Assembly: GCF_001425325.1 (NCBI RefSeq)
Contig: NZ_LMEH01000001.1
Coordinates: 915,898-979,897, forward strand
Source: Leifsonia sp. Root1293
Lineage (GTDB): Bacteria; Actinomycetota; Actinomycetes; Actinomycetales; Microbacteriaceae
Reading direction: 5' to 3'
Length of the DNA: 64,000 nt
Numbering within the stretch: the first letter of the stretch is position 1; each line of letters begins with the position of its first letter. Below the pieces are notes generated by a model. The model worked only from the letters and a program-made list of their open reading frames with translations. It was not told the DNA's origin and ran no database searches. The translations under genes and the position numbers were made by a program. Positions 8,483 to 17,349 of the stretch are shown piece after piece.

Positions 8483-9904
8483 TCACCCCTCGAACACCTC
8501 GCGCAATCGCCACCCGGCCTCGCCCTTCATCAGAAGGAGCGAGGCCGGTGGTGTCTCCGCGGTCGGGCCGGCCACGAGGACGATGGCGGCGTCGCCCGTG
8601 CGTCCGACGAGGGTGATCGCATCGGACGGCTGAAGGGTCGAAGGCTGCCCGCCCTCGGACAGGGCGTGGCGGTCGGCCTCGGCGAGGGGCGATGACGCCT
8701 GATCCACGGAGCCGAGACACCCCGCATCCCGCTGCTCCAGACAGATCTCCCGCAGCATCAGGAGAGCTCTGGCGGCAGCGACCGGATCGTCGGCCGTGAC
8801 CGCTGGTTGCTGGCTGCCGGGGTCGGGAGGTGCGGTGGTGGACGCACCGGCACCTTGCTGCGGCGACGCCTCCGGTGAATGCGGTGCTGGCGGGGCTGCG
8901 GCGGACGACGGTGGCGGAGGTGTTCCCTGCGCAGCCGGCGGCACCAGGCTGAGTGCGGTGCCGGCGCCCACGACTATCAGCGCACCGGCGAGAACAGCCG
9001 GACGTCGGTGTCGCCTGAGGAACCCCTGTGTCGAGCCGGCCACTCTCCTCGGCGCCAGGAGCAGCCTCGCACGCTGGATCGTGCGGGTGATCCCGAAACG
9101 GGTCGGCCCGACCTCGTCCTCCTCGTCATCAGGCAGCGCGGGGCGCCGGCCGCTCGACGGCGCCAGCCGTGCCGGGACGACGGCTCCGAGCGACGCGCCG
9201 TCGACCGTCGAGAGGACGACGGGTCGCGCGGGCGCCCAGTCGAAGACGCGAGCCTCCAGTTCGGGGAGACGATCCGTCATCGGATGGTCCTTCTCGTGCA
9301 TCCTCAGCCATCCGAGGAAGCCCGGGTCGTCGTGGCGGGCCAACACGAGCACGTCGGCGATGAAGTCGCCGAGATGAGAGAACTCCGCGCGCAGGGCGTC
9401 GGCCACTCTCACGCCCTCGGCCGCCGGGCTCGCCGCCGAGAACGAGGTGATCACGGGTCGACCGCCCCCATTGAACCGGATCGACGACGGCACCAGCTCC
9501 CCCAGCGCCCACCCGGCCGTCCTGGCTGCAGCCGCAGTGGCGATGACGGCGCCCAGGACCGTCACGAGCTCACCGGCCTGAGGGCGTCGTTCGGCCGTGA
9601 GCCATGCGGACAGTGTGGGGCCGTCGAGCTTGTCGAGAACGAGACAGATCGACCCATCGCGGAGCGTCGCGACGTCGTGGAGTCGTGGCACGCATGCCGC
9701 CTGGACCGAGCCGAGGATCGCGATGTCGACCGCACTCGAGCCGGCATTGACCGCCGGGAACAACTTGAGGGCCACGGTGCTCCCCGCTGTCCCCGAGCCA
9801 GCCGCCTCTCCGACATGTCCGAGGTGCACCTCGGCGCGGCGTCCGGCACCGAGACGCCTCAGCACTCGATAGCCGGCGAGGCGCGTGGAGTCGTCTCGAG
9901 TCAT
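8483..9904 (-). CDS. Membrane-anchored pseudokinase (degenerate Ser/Thr kinase fold) with extracellular domain
   Basis: 473 aa. The N-terminal ~230 residues align by motif to a Hanks-type kinase: glycine loop LRRLGAGRRAEVHLG (~15-29), VAIK-like VALK with Lys47, hinge-like LVLDKLDGPTL. The catalytic pieces are gone: the HRD/N segment is LGELVPSSI (134-142) and DFG is SFS (154-156), so phosphotransfer is unlikely. A Pro/Asp-rich juxtamembrane stretch follows, then a basic cluster (RRHRRP) and one transmembrane helix (~303-321). The outside part is a Pro/Ser/Ala-rich stalk plus a ~100-residue domain with two Cys (REICLEQRDAGCLG) that looks NTF2-like or sensor-like. I start at the ATG at 9904 because GAAGGTGG sits just upstream; 44 further codons are open but lack an SD. 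Function unknown; a scaffold or ligand sensor is my inference. Confidence 0.75.
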   Translation of the reverse strand: MTRDDSTRLAGYRVLRRLGAGRRAEVHLGHVGEAAGSGTAGSTVALKLFPAVNAGSSAVDIAILGSVQAACVPRLHDVATLRDGSICLVLDKLDGPTLSAWLTAERRPQAGELVTVLGAVIATAAAARTAGWALGELVPSSIRFNGGGRPVITSFSAASPAAEGVRVADALRAEFSHLGDFIADVLVLARHDDPGFLGWLRMHEKDHPMTDRLPELEARVFDWAPARPVVLSTVDGASLGAVVPARLAPSSGRRPALPDDEEDEVGPTRFGITRTIQRARLLLAPRRVAGSTQGFLRRHRRPAVLAGALIVVGAGTALSLVPPAAQGTPPPPSSAAAPPAPHSPEASPQQGAGASTTAPPDPGSQQPAVTADDPVAAARALLMLREICLEQRDAGCLGSVDQASSPLAEADRHALSEGGQPSTLQPSDAITLVGRTGDAAIVLVAGPTAETPPASLLLMKGEAGWRLREVFEG

Positions 9905-10063
9905 GCGTCCACCTTCTTCGGGCATGCTGCGAGCCGGCGGCGCATCGGGCGCTTCGGTGGATGCGGCTTCGCAATCGACTGCCGGGAAGGAGTCCCGCCC
10001 GGCGGTCACGACAGGTTCGCCCACGGCGTTTCCCATCCGTCACGAAGGGGCTCGTCGACTCGG

Positions 10064-10069
10064 TATCCT
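10064..10069 (+). promoter_or_regulatory. Leaderless-type -10 box (TATCCT) of the DUF4191 gene
   Basis: TATCCT ends 6 nt before the ATG at 10076, so transcription would start at about the A of the start codon. No good -35 is seen. Confidence 0.45.
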
Positions 10070-10075
10070 TGAGCC

Positions 10076-10786
10076 ATGGCACGCAAGTCGGACACGTCGT
10101 CCACTCCGAAGGAACCCGGTCGCTTCAAGCAGATGTGGCAGGTCTTCCAGATGACCCGTCGCTACGACTCGAACGCGGTCTGGATCATGCTCCTCGGGTT
10201 CCTGGCTCCCGTCGTCGTCGGCCTGGGCTTCGCCCTCTGGCTCGGCGAGGGCAACGGCTTCACCATCGCCCTCTGGATCATCGCCGGTGTCCTCGGCGGT
10301 CTGCTGATCGCCCTCGTGGTGCTCGGTCGTCGTGCCGAGAAGGCCGCCTACTCGCAGATCGAGGGGCAGCCCGGAGCGGTCGGTGCCGTGCTGCGCAGCT
10401 CGCTCCGCCGCGGCTGGGTGGGCAGCGAGATGCCCATCTCGGTGAACGGAAAGACCCACGACGCCGTCTACCGCGCCGTCGGACGCGGCGGTGTCGTCCT
10501 CATCAGCGAGGGTCCCATCAGCCGCACCCAGCGCATGCTCGACGACGAGAAGCGCAAGGTCAGCAAGGTCGTTCCGAACGTGCCGATCTCGACGCTCTCC
10601 GTCGGACCGGATGCGAACGCCGTGCCCCTGCACAAGCTGTCCCGGTCGCTCGTCAAGATCAAGCCGAAGCTGACCAAGGCCGAGGTCCTCGCGGTGAACA
10701 ACCGCCTGACGTCGATGGCGAAGACCGGCCTGCCGATTCCCAAGGGCATCGACCCGAACAAGGTCCGCGCGCAGCGTCGCGCCTGA
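10076..10786 (+). CDS. DUF4191 membrane protein
   Basis: 236 aa actinobacterial protein of unknown function. The basic N-terminus (~40 residues) leads to two adjacent transmembrane helices (~41-62 and 67-86) around a short GEGNG turn. A long cytoplasmic C-terminal domain (~90-236) holds the conserved GQPGAVGAVL, RGWVGSEMPISVN and DAVYRAVGRGGVVLISEGP segments. The family is highly conserved next to lipA or glnA in actinobacteria (Rv2219 in M. tuberculosis), here lying between the E2 gene and glnA. Its stop directly abuts the stop of the convergent RDD gene, with no spacer. Confidence 0.88.
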   Translation: MARKSDTSSTPKEPGRFKQMWQVFQMTRRYDSNAVWIMLLGFLAPVVVGLGFALWLGEGNGFTIALWIIAGVLGGLLIALVVLGRRAEKAAYSQIEGQPGAVGAVLRSSLRRGWVGSEMPISVNGKTHDAVYRAVGRGGVVLISEGPISRTQRMLDDEKRKVSKVVPNVPISTLSVGPDANAVPLHKLSRSLVKIKPKLTKAEVLAVNNRLTSMAKTGLPIPKGIDPNKVRAQRRA

Positions 10787-11227
10787 TCAGACGCGCAGGA
10801 GGATCGTTCCGGCGATCTTGTCGTGGAACCCGCGCTGGTCGGAATCCCAGACGAGCGCCGGGAGCACGATCGTGAGCAGGACCGATCGCACGATCGGGCG
10901 CCAGATCCCGACCCAACCGCCGGCGATGGCGACGACCCGCATCCCGAGCAGGCGGTGCCCGATGCTGCCCCCGATGGTCGGGATGAAGATGACCTGCAGC
11001 ACGAGGAAGACCACCGGGGTCAGCCAGGTGTACGTGAACGAGTTGTAGCTCGCGAAGAGCAGCGTGATCAGCATGGCACTGCCCCAATCGATGCACAGGG
11101 CGATGATGCGGCGGCCGGCGCGTGCGACGGAGCCGGACCCATCTCTCGGCACGCCGAGGCGCTCACCGGGATAGCTGCTGGGGGCCAGGTCGCCGAAGGT
11201 CCGAGGATTTGACGCGGGGGTGCTCAC
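10787..11227 (-). CDS. RDD family membrane protein
   Basis: 146 aa. A hydrophilic N-terminus of ~40 residues is followed by an RDD domain: RRIIALCIDWGSAMLI (transmembrane 1 with the conserved basic and Asp positions), a second helix TWLTPVVFLVLQVIFIP, the GGSIGHRLLGMRVV block and a last hydrophobic segment ending GFHDKIAGT. Function unknown; some RDD proteins act as cation/proton antiporters. It is divergent from glnA and shares its 135-bp upstream region, as the homologous pair does in mycobacteria. The GTG at 11227 is preceded by TAGACT (11239-11234) at a 6-nt distance, so it is probably leaderless. Confidence 0.87.
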   Translation of the reverse strand: MSTPASNPRTFGDLAPSSYPGERLGVPRDGSGSVARAGRRIIALCIDWGSAMLITLLFASYNSFTYTWLTPVVFLVLQVIFIPTIGGSIGHRLLGMRVVAIAGGWVGIWRPIVRSVLLTIVLPALVWDSDQRGFHDKIAGTILLRV

Positions 11228-11233
11228 TCCACG

Positions 11234-11239
11234 AGTCTA
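11234..11239 (-). promoter_or_regulatory. Leaderless-type -10 box (TAGACT) of the RDD gene
   Basis: Reads TAGACT on the minus strand, 6 nt before the GTG at 11227. It lies 17 bp left of the GlnR-type sites, so GlnR binding could affect both directions. Confidence 0.45.
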
Positions 11240-11255
11240 ATGAGACGGCACGGCC

Positions 11256-11293
11256 GTAACATGCCTGAAACAATCGCGACACTGCAGGGAAAC
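11256..11293 (+). promoter_or_regulatory. GlnR-type operator of glnA (two a-b site pairs)
   Basis: Four 5-mers separated by exactly 6 nt each: GTAAC (11256-11260), GAAAC (11267-11271), GACAC (11278-11282) and GAAAC (11289-11293). The published actinobacterial GlnR box is gTnAC-n6-GaAAC-n6-gTnAC-n6-GaAAC, so three of the four sites fit perfectly and one differs at a single conserved base. A -10-like TACCCT follows at 11304-11309 and the glnA ATG is at 11363. This spacing suits activation of glnA under nitrogen limitation. Confidence 0.8.
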
Positions 11294-11362
11294 GGCCTCC
11301 CAATACCCTCATGAACAGTTGCGCTGTGCAGCCATCGGTTCCAGTCCTAGGAGAAGTCCTAC

Positions 11363-12787
11363 ATGTTCACAGACTCGTCTGAAGTCCTCGCATTCATCAA
11401 GGAGACGGACGTCAAGTTCCTCGACATCCGTTTCACCGACCTTCCGGGTGTGCAGCAGCACTTCAACATCCCGGCGTCGACTGTGGATGAGGAGTTCTTC
11501 ACCGTCGGCCAGTTGTTCGACGGATCGTCCATTCGCGGCTTCGCGAACATCCACGAGTCGGACATGCAGCTCATCCCCGACGTGACGACCGCGTACATCG
11601 ACCAGTTCCGCATCGAGCGCACGCTGATCATGGTGTTCGACATCTACAACCCGCGCAACGGCGAGATCTACTCGAAGGACCCGCGTCAGGTCGCCAAGAA
11701 GGCTGAGAAGTACCTCGCCTCGACCGGCATCGCCGACACCGCATTCTTCGCCCCCGAGGCCGAGTTCTACATCTTCGACGACGTGCGCTACGAGGTGAAC
11801 CAGTACTCCAGCTTCTACTCCGTCGACTCCGAAGAGGGTGCCTGGAACTCGGGCCGCAAGGAGGAGGGCGGAAACCTCGCCAACAAGACGCCGTACAAGG
11901 GCGGATACTTCCCGGTCTCCCCCGTCGACAAGACCGCCGACCTGCGCGACGACATCTCGCTGAAGCTCATCGAGGCCGGCCTCATCCTCGAGCGCTCGCA
12001 CCACGAGGTGGGCACCGGTGGTCAGCAGGAGATCAACTACCGCTTCGACACCATGGTGCACGCGGCGGACGACATCCTGAAGTTCAAGTACATCGTCAAG
12101 AACACCGCCGAGCAGTGGGGCAAGACGGCCACCTTCATGCCGAAGCCGCTCTTCGGCGACAACGGCTCGGGCATGCACACCCACCAGTCGCTGTGGAACG
12201 ACGGCAAGCCGCTGTTCTACGACGAGGCGGGCTACGGCGGGCTCTCCGACCTGGCGCGTTGGTACATCGGCGGCCTGCTCAAGCACGCCCCCGCCGTTCT
12301 CGCGTTCACGAACCCGACGGTGAACTCCTACCACCGCCTGGTCCCCGGCTTCGAGGCGCCCGTCAACCTGGTCTACTCGGCCGGAAACCGCTCGGCCTCC
12401 ATCCGCATCCCCATCACGGGAACGAACCCGAAGGCCAAGCGCATCGAGTTCCGTGCACCGGATGCCTCCGGCAACCCGTACCTCGCCTTCGCCGCCCAGC
12501 TCATGGCCGGACTCGACGGCATCAAGAACCGCATCGAGCCGCACGAGCCGGTCGACAAGGACCTCTACGAGCTGCCGCCGGAGGAAGCCAAGAACATTCC
12601 GCAGGTTCCGGCTTCGCTCGGCGCGGCGCTGGATGCCCTCGAGGCGGACCACGAGTTCCTGCTCGCGGGCGGCGTCTTCACGCCCGAGCTCATCGAGACC
12701 TGGATCGACTACAAGCGCGAGAAGGAGATCAAGCCCCTCGCGCAGCGTCCGCACCCGTTCGAGTTCGAGCTCTACTACGGCGTGTAG
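11363..12787 (+). CDS. glnA: Type I glutamine synthetase
   Basis: Makes glutamine from glutamate, ammonia and ATP; dodecameric cytosolic enzyme; 474 aa, standard for GSI-beta. Visible: N-terminal beta-grasp domain with [10 protein letters not shown], metal-binding blocks AEFYIFD and [13 protein letters not shown], the ATP motif [18 protein letters not shown], glutamate-binding NRSASIRIP, and the adenylylation loop with Tyr402 in [12 protein letters not shown]. The site agrees with the presence of glnE just downstream (convergent). AGGAGAAGTCC precedes the ATG. A GlnR-type operator lies 70-107 bp upstream, so control is likely both transcriptional and by adenylylation. A strong terminator follows 21 bp after the stop. 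Confidence 0.97.
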   Translation: MFTDSSEVLAFIKETDVKFLDIRFTDLPGVQQHFNIPASTVDEEFFTVGQLFDGSSIRGFANIHESDMQLIPDVTTAYIDQFRIERTLIMVFDIYNPRNGEIYSKDPRQVAKKAEKYLASTGIADTAFFAPEAEFYIFDDVRYEVNQYSSFYSVDSEEGAWNSGRKEEGGNLANKTPYKGGYFPVSPVDKTADLRDDISLKLIEAGLILERSHHEVGTGGQQEINYRFDTMVHAADDILKFKYIVKNTAEQWGKTATFMPKPLFGDNGSGMHTHQSLWNDGKPLFYDEAGYGGLSDLARWYIGGLLKHAPAVLAFTNPTVNSYHRLVPGFEAPVNLVYSAGNRSASIRIPITGTNPKAKRIEFRAPDASGNPYLAFAAQLMAGLDGIKNRIEPHEPVDKDLYELPPEEAKNIPQVPASLGAALDALEADHEFLLAGGVFTPELIETWIDYKREKEIKPLAQRPHPFEFELYYGV

Positions 12788-12808
12788 TCAGCACTCGTCG
12801 ACGACACC

Positions 12809-12836
12809 GGGCCGCATCCCTTCGGGGGTGCGGCCC
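12809..12836. terminator. Bidirectional hairpin terminator between glnA and glnE
   Basis: GGGCCGCA (12809-12816) pairs with TGCGGCCC (12829-12836), with a further CCC/GGG inside and a TTC-type loop. A T-rich stretch GTTCTCGTTCTCGTT follows on plus. It separates the convergent glnA and glnE transcripts. Confidence 0.8.
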
Positions 12837-12913
12837 GTTCTCGTTCTCGTTGTCGGCTCGGCCGGCTCGGCCGGCTCGCCGACGGAAGCACGGCGTTTCG
12901 CCGGCAGGATCCG

Positions 12914-15900
12914 TCAGCCCGTGGTGGGAGGCGCCGTCTCGGCGAAGCCGTAGAAGAGGCGCTCGAACACCATGCGGGCACGCCGGGTGGCAGCCAGGTA
13001 GTCCTGCTCCAACTGGGCTGACGAGCCGGGTGGGTACGACAGGATTCTCGCGACGCCGTCGAGCTGGATGCGGTCGCTGGGCAGCACGTCGGCCGTCTTG
13101 TTGAGCCACAGGGTCATGGCGGACCTGGCACGGGACGCGAAGATCCAGGCCGCGCGCAGCGTCTCGGCGTCCGTCTCACCGATGAGGCCGGCCTCGGTGG
13201 CACGCGTCAACGCCTCGAGCGTCGACGGTGTGCGCAGCTCGGGGATGGCGTGGGCGTGCTGCAACTGGAGCAGTTGCACGAGCCACTCGACGTCGCTGAG
13301 GGAGCCGCGTCCGAGCTTGAGGTGTCGCGTGGGATCCGCGCCCTGCGGAAGGCGCTCGTTCTCCACTCGCGCCTTGATGCGCCTGACCTCGCGGATGTCG
13401 AGTTCGCTGAGTTCCGATGGATAGCGCACGGGAGCCGCCATCTCCTCGAAGTCACGACGCAGCGACTGGTCGCCGGCGATGGCGCGGGCGCGCAGCAGGG
13501 CCTGGGCCTCCCAGGTGAGCGACCAGCGGGCGTAGTAGGCGCGGTACGACTCGAGCGAGCGGGTGATCGGGCCGTTCTTGCCCTCGGGACGGAGGTCGAC
13601 GTCGAGGTCGAGCGGAAGGATCGCCTCCTCGGTGAGGCGCTTCACCTCGGCCACGAGGTGCTGCGCGCGCCGCTGCGCCGCCTCTGGCTCCGCTGTCGTT
13701 GCCCGGTGCACATAGAGGACGTCGGCGTCGGATCCGAATCCGAGTTCTCGACCCCCGAAACGCCCCATCGCGATGATCGCGAATTCGATCCCGTCGTCTG
13801 CGGTGCCGCGGGCCGCGGCGAGCACACCGTCGATGTGATTGGCGGTGATGTCGGCCAGCGCCCAGCCGAGCTCCTCGACGGTGCAGGCGTCGAGGATGGA
13901 GGCGAACGCCACGCGCAGCACCTCGCGGCGTCGCATCGACCTGAGCACTCCGGCTGCGGTGTCGGCCGAATCGTGCCGGGCGAGGACTGCGGCCGTCTCC
14001 TCCCTCAACGACGCGAGACTGCGCGGGCGGAGCTCCTCGAGATCCTCCAGCCAGGCGACGGACTCGGGAATGCGGTCGAGGAGCTCGCCGACGAAGCGCG
14101 AGCTGGACAGCACTCTGGTGAGGCGCTGCGCCGCCCCCGAGGAGTCTCGCAGCATGCGCAGGTACCAGTAGGTGGAGCCCAGACTGTCGCTCAGGCGCCG
14201 GAACGCGAGCAGACCGTAGTCGGGGTCTGCCCCTTCGGAGAACCACTGCAGCATGACCGGCACGAGGTGTCGCTGGATGGTGGAACGTCGCGAGACCCCG
14301 GCTGTGAGCGCAGCGATGTGGGCGAGCGCGCCGTGGGGGTCGCGGAAGCCGATCGCCGCGAGACGGGCTTCGGCCTGAGCGCTCGTGAGCGCTCGGCCCT
14401 CAGCGGGCATCGCCGCAACAGCCGACAGCAGCGGTCGGTAGAAGAGGCGCTCGTGCAGACCACGGACGCGATGCTTGAGATCGGCCCACAGGGCGGTGAG
14501 CGCCTCGGCGCTGTTCGCCAGACCCGTGGCCCTGGCGATCGCGCGCCTCTCGTCGGGGTCACGCGGCATGAGGTGCGTGCGGGTGAGCTGCCGCAATTGG
14601 ATGCGGTGCTCCATGAGGCGCAGCATCCTGTAGTCGCGGGCGAACTCGGCACTCTCGACGCGACCGATGTAGCCGTTCTCGGCGAGGGCCTCGAGTGCGG
14701 GAAGCGTTCCGGCGGCCCGCACCGACGGATCGTCCTGACCGTGCACGAGCTGCAGCAGTTGCACCGTGAACTCGATGTCGCGGAGGCCTCCGGGCCCGAG
14801 CTTGAGCTGCAGGTCGACCTCGTCGTCGGGGATGTTGTCGGTGACCCTCTGCCGCATGGCCTGGACCGAGGCGACGAAGCCCTCGCGGGACGCACTGGTC
14901 CAGACCTTGGGAGCTATCCCCGCGAGGTAGCGCTCGCCCAGGCCCTGGTCGCCGGCCAGGGGCCGGGCCTTCAGCAATGCCTGGAACTCCCAGTTCTTCG
15001 CCCAACGCTCGTAATAGGCCAGATGCGATTCGAGCGAGCGGACGAGGGCTCCGTCCTTGCCCTCAGGGCGCAGGTTCGGATCGACCTCCCACAGGCCCGG
15101 CTCGCTGCCCAGGCCGTCGATCCCGCGAATGGTGAGCATCGCTAGCCTGGTCGCGATGTCGACGGCCCTGCCCGTCTCGAGCTCGGATGTCTCCTCAGCG
15201 GCAGCAACGAAGATCACGTCGACGTCGCTCAGGTAGTTGAGCTCGGACGCCCCTGCCTTCCCCATCCCCATGACGGTGATGAGGGTGTTCTCGACCTCCG
15301 CGGCTGGGAAGGTACCCGGGGCGGCCGGGCCGTCGTCGGGACGGGAGACGGCGACACGCGCGACGGCCAGCGAGGCGTCGAGAGCCGCTGCCGCGAGGTC
15401 GGAGAGAGTGGACGCCACCGCGTCGAGGCCGGCGACAGGATCGGCCTGCTCGAGGTCGAAGGATGCGATGCGCGCGAGCCAACTGCGGTACCGGACGCGC
15501 AGTCGAGTCCAGGCGTCATCGTCGCCCGCCGGGTCGGCGACGGCGCCGGTGGTCGCGACCCTCACCAGGTCTTCCCGCAGTTCGGCGGCGCTCGGCAGGC
15601 TCGTGAGTCTGTCAGCGAAGGCGACGAGCTCATCCGGCTGACGCAGGAAGAACTCGCGGAAGCCCGTCGAGGCTCCGAGCAGCCCGACCAGGCGTCTGGC
15701 GGCATCCGGATTCTGCAGGACACCGCGCACGGCATCCGGAGCCTGGCGCGTGAGAGCCAGACCGCCGCCGAGGGCAGCGTCCGGTGCTGCCGCGCTGGCG
15801 AAGACCGGCAGCAGCTCCCGCGCGTCCACGCCTGTGGCTCGGCCGAGCTCCGCGAGATCCTCTGCCGCAGAACTCAGGTCGGAGAAGCCGACGCGGGCGA

Positions 15901-15931
15901 GCTCAGTGAGGGTGAAGCGCTGTTCCGGCAT
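12914..15931 (-). CDS. glnE: Bifunctional glutamine synthetase adenylyltransferase / adenylyl-removing enzyme
   Basis: 1005 aa enzyme that adds AMP to, and removes it from, the regulatory tyrosine of GlnA. Two nucleotidyltransferase domains are visible: an N-terminal (deadenylylating half) with GMGKAGASELNYLSDVDVIF, and a C-terminal (adenylylating half) with AMGRFGGRELGFGSDADVLY. Each keeps the G-S-x-D-x-D metal motif or its SDVD form. Each is followed by a helical regulatory segment with LKLGPGGLRDIEFTVQLLQL or LKLGRGSLSDVEWLVQLLQL, the expected tandem arrangement. Both catalytic halves look intact. It starts 10 bp after the glnA2 stop on the same strand, so the two are co-transcribed, and it converges on glnA. 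Confidence 0.96.
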   Translation of the reverse strand: MPEQRFTLTELARVGFSDLSSAAEDLAELGRATGVDARELLPVFASAAAPDAALGGGLALTRQAPDAVRGVLQNPDAARRLVGLLGASTGFREFFLRQPDELVAFADRLTSLPSAAELREDLVRVATTGAVADPAGDDDAWTRLRVRYRSWLARIASFDLEQADPVAGLDAVASTLSDLAAAALDASLAVARVAVSRPDDGPAAPGTFPAAEVENTLITVMGMGKAGASELNYLSDVDVIFVAAAEETSELETGRAVDIATRLAMLTIRGIDGLGSEPGLWEVDPNLRPEGKDGALVRSLESHLAYYERWAKNWEFQALLKARPLAGDQGLGERYLAGIAPKVWTSASREGFVASVQAMRQRVTDNIPDDEVDLQLKLGPGGLRDIEFTVQLLQLVHGQDDPSVRAAGTLPALEALAENGYIGRVESAEFARDYRMLRLMEHRIQLRQLTRTHLMPRDPDERRAIARATGLANSAEALTALWADLKHRVRGLHERLFYRPLLSAVAAMPAEGRALTSAQAEARLAAIGFRDPHGALAHIAALTAGVSRRSTIQRHLVPVMLQWFSEGADPDYGLLAFRRLSDSLGSTYWYLRMLRDSSGAAQRLTRVLSSSRFVGELLDRIPESVAWLEDLEELRPRSLASLREETAAVLARHDSADTAAGVLRSMRRREVLRVAFASILDACTVEELGWALADITANHIDGVLAAARGTADDGIEFAIIAMGRFGGRELGFGSDADVLYVHRATTAEPEAAQRRAQHLVAEVKRLTEEAILPLDLDVDLRPEGKNGPITRSLESYRAYYARWSLTWEAQALLRARAIAGDQSLRRDFEEMAAPVRYPSELSELDIREVRRIKARVENERLPQGADPTRHLKLGRGSLSDVEWLVQLLQLQHAHAIPELRTPSTLEALTRATEAGLIGETDAETLRAAWIFASRARSAMTLWLNKTADVLPSDRIQLDGVARILSYPPGSSAQLEQDYLAATRRARMVFERLFYGFAETAPPTTG

Positions 15932-15941
15932 CCGTCAGCGG

Positions 15942-17279
15942 TCAGAGGATCTCGAGATTGGTGCGCAGTTCGTAGGGCGTGACCTGCGTGCGGTAGGCGG
16001 CCCACTCCTCGCGTTTGTTGCGCAGGACGTAGTTGAACACCTGCTCACCGAGAGTCTCGGCGACCAGCTCGGAGTCCTCCATGATCGACACCGCGTGGTC
16101 GAGGCTGGCCGGCAGGGCGTTGTAACCGAGCGCACGGCGCTCGGTGTCCGAGAGCCCCCACACGTTGTCCTCGGCCTCAGGAGGAAGCTCGTAGCCCTCC
16201 TCGATGCCCTTGAGTCCGGCGGCGAGGATGAGCGAGTACGCCAGGTACGGGTTCGCGGCCGAGTCGATCGCGCGGTACTCCACCCGGGCGCTCTGGCCCT
16301 TGTTGGGCTTGTAGAGGGGAACCCTGATGAGTGCCGACCGGTTGTTGTGACCCCAGCATACGAAGCTCGGAGCCTCTCCCCCACCCCAGAGGCGCTTGTA
16401 CGAGTTGACGAACTGGTTGGTCACGGCTGTGATCTCGGGGGCGTGACGAAGAAGTCCGGCGATGAAGTGACGACCGGTCTTCGAGAGCTGGTACTGCGCG
16501 CCGGCCTCGTAGAAGGCGTTGGCATCGCCTTCGAACAGGGACATGTGCGTGTGCATCCCCGAGCCGGGCTTGTCGGAGAACGGCTTCGGCATGAAAGTCG
16601 CGTAGACGCCCTGCTCGATCGCCACCTCCTTGATGACAGTGCGGAAGGTCATCACGTTGTCTGCCGTGGTGAGCGCGTCCGCGTAGCGCAGGTCGATCTC
16701 GTTCTGGCCGGGGCCGGCCTCGTGGTGGCTGAACTCCACCGAGATGCCCAGGTCTTCGAGCATGCGCACCGACCGGCGGCGGAAGTCGTGGGCCGTTCCC
16801 CCGGGAACGTTGTCGAAGTAGCCTGCGCTGTCGACGGGCTCCGGCCCGTTCTCGCCGTACTTGGACGACTTCAGCAGGTAGAACTCGATCTCGGGGTGGG
16901 TGTAGAAGGTGAAGCCACGGTCGGCGGCCTTCGCGAGGGTGCGCTTGAGCACGTTGCGCGGGTCGGCGACTGCGGGAAGACCGTCGGGCGTGGTGATGTC
17001 GCAGAACATGCGCGCCGTGGGGTCGACGTCTCCGCGCCACGGCAGGATCTGGAACGTCGTCGGGTCGGGATGCGCCAGCAGATCCGACTCGAAGGTGCGA
17101 GTGAGGCCCTCGATCGCCGAGCCGTCGAATCCGAGACCCTCTGCGAACGCGCCCTCCACCTCAGCGGGAGCGATGGCGACCGACTTGAGGGTGCCGACCA
17201 CGTCGGTGAACCACAAGCGGATGAACTTGACTCCTCGCTCCTCGATGGTGCGAAGAACGAAGTCGCGCTGCTTATCCAT
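15942..17279 (-). CDS. glnA2: Type I glutamine synthetase-like protein (GlnA2)
   Basis: 445 aa GSI-fold enzyme. Visible: FDGSAIEGL, AEVEGAFAEG, HPEIEFYLL, SHHEAGPGQNEIDLRY, MPKPFSDKPGSGMHTHMS and NRSALIRVP, so ATP, metal and glutamate-type sites are retained. The loop carrying the adenylylated tyrosine in GlnA is replaced by YELPPEAEDNVWGLSD, so the adjacent GlnE probably does not regulate it. In Streptomyces the GlnA2 group is reported to ligate glutamate to polyamines; whether this one makes glutamine or gamma-glutamyl compounds cannot be read here. The ATG has GGAAAGGGC upstream. Divergent from panB over 70 bp, with a minus-strand TAGTCT (17308-17303) as a likely -10. Confidence 0.9.
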   Translation of the reverse strand: MDKQRDFVLRTIEERGVKFIRLWFTDVVGTLKSVAIAPAEVEGAFAEGLGFDGSAIEGLTRTFESDLLAHPDPTTFQILPWRGDVDPTARMFCDITTPDGLPAVADPRNVLKRTLAKAADRGFTFYTHPEIEFYLLKSSKYGENGPEPVDSAGYFDNVPGGTAHDFRRRSVRMLEDLGISVEFSHHEAGPGQNEIDLRYADALTTADNVMTFRTVIKEVAIEQGVYATFMPKPFSDKPGSGMHTHMSLFEGDANAFYEAGAQYQLSKTGRHFIAGLLRHAPEITAVTNQFVNSYKRLWGGGEAPSFVCWGHNNRSALIRVPLYKPNKGQSARVEYRAIDSAANPYLAYSLILAAGLKGIEEGYELPPEAEDNVWGLSDTERRALGYNALPASLDHAVSIMEDSELVAETLGEQVFNYVLRNKREEWAAYRTQVTPYELRTNLEIL

Positions 17280-17336
17280 CCGTGCCCTTTCCTAGACGTC
17301 ATCAGACTATCGAGCAACGGTGCGACTTGACGTCGT

Positions 17337-17342
17337 TAGACT
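17337..17342 (+). promoter_or_regulatory. Leaderless-type -10 box (TAGACT) of panB
   Basis: TAGACT ends 7 nt before the ATG at 17350. It argues for that ATG and against the in-frame GTG at 17320, which lies upstream of the box. Confidence 0.5.
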
Positions 17343-17349
17343 CGATGAC

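Noticed and set aside
12846-12890. CGGCTCGGC repeats after glnA as a regulatory array
   Set aside because: Only two and a half imperfect copies in the spacer between convergent genes; more simply part of the termination region.
17320-17349. GTG at 17320 as panB start
   Set aside because: The probable -10 TAGACT lies inside this extension, so the transcript would begin after it; no SD.
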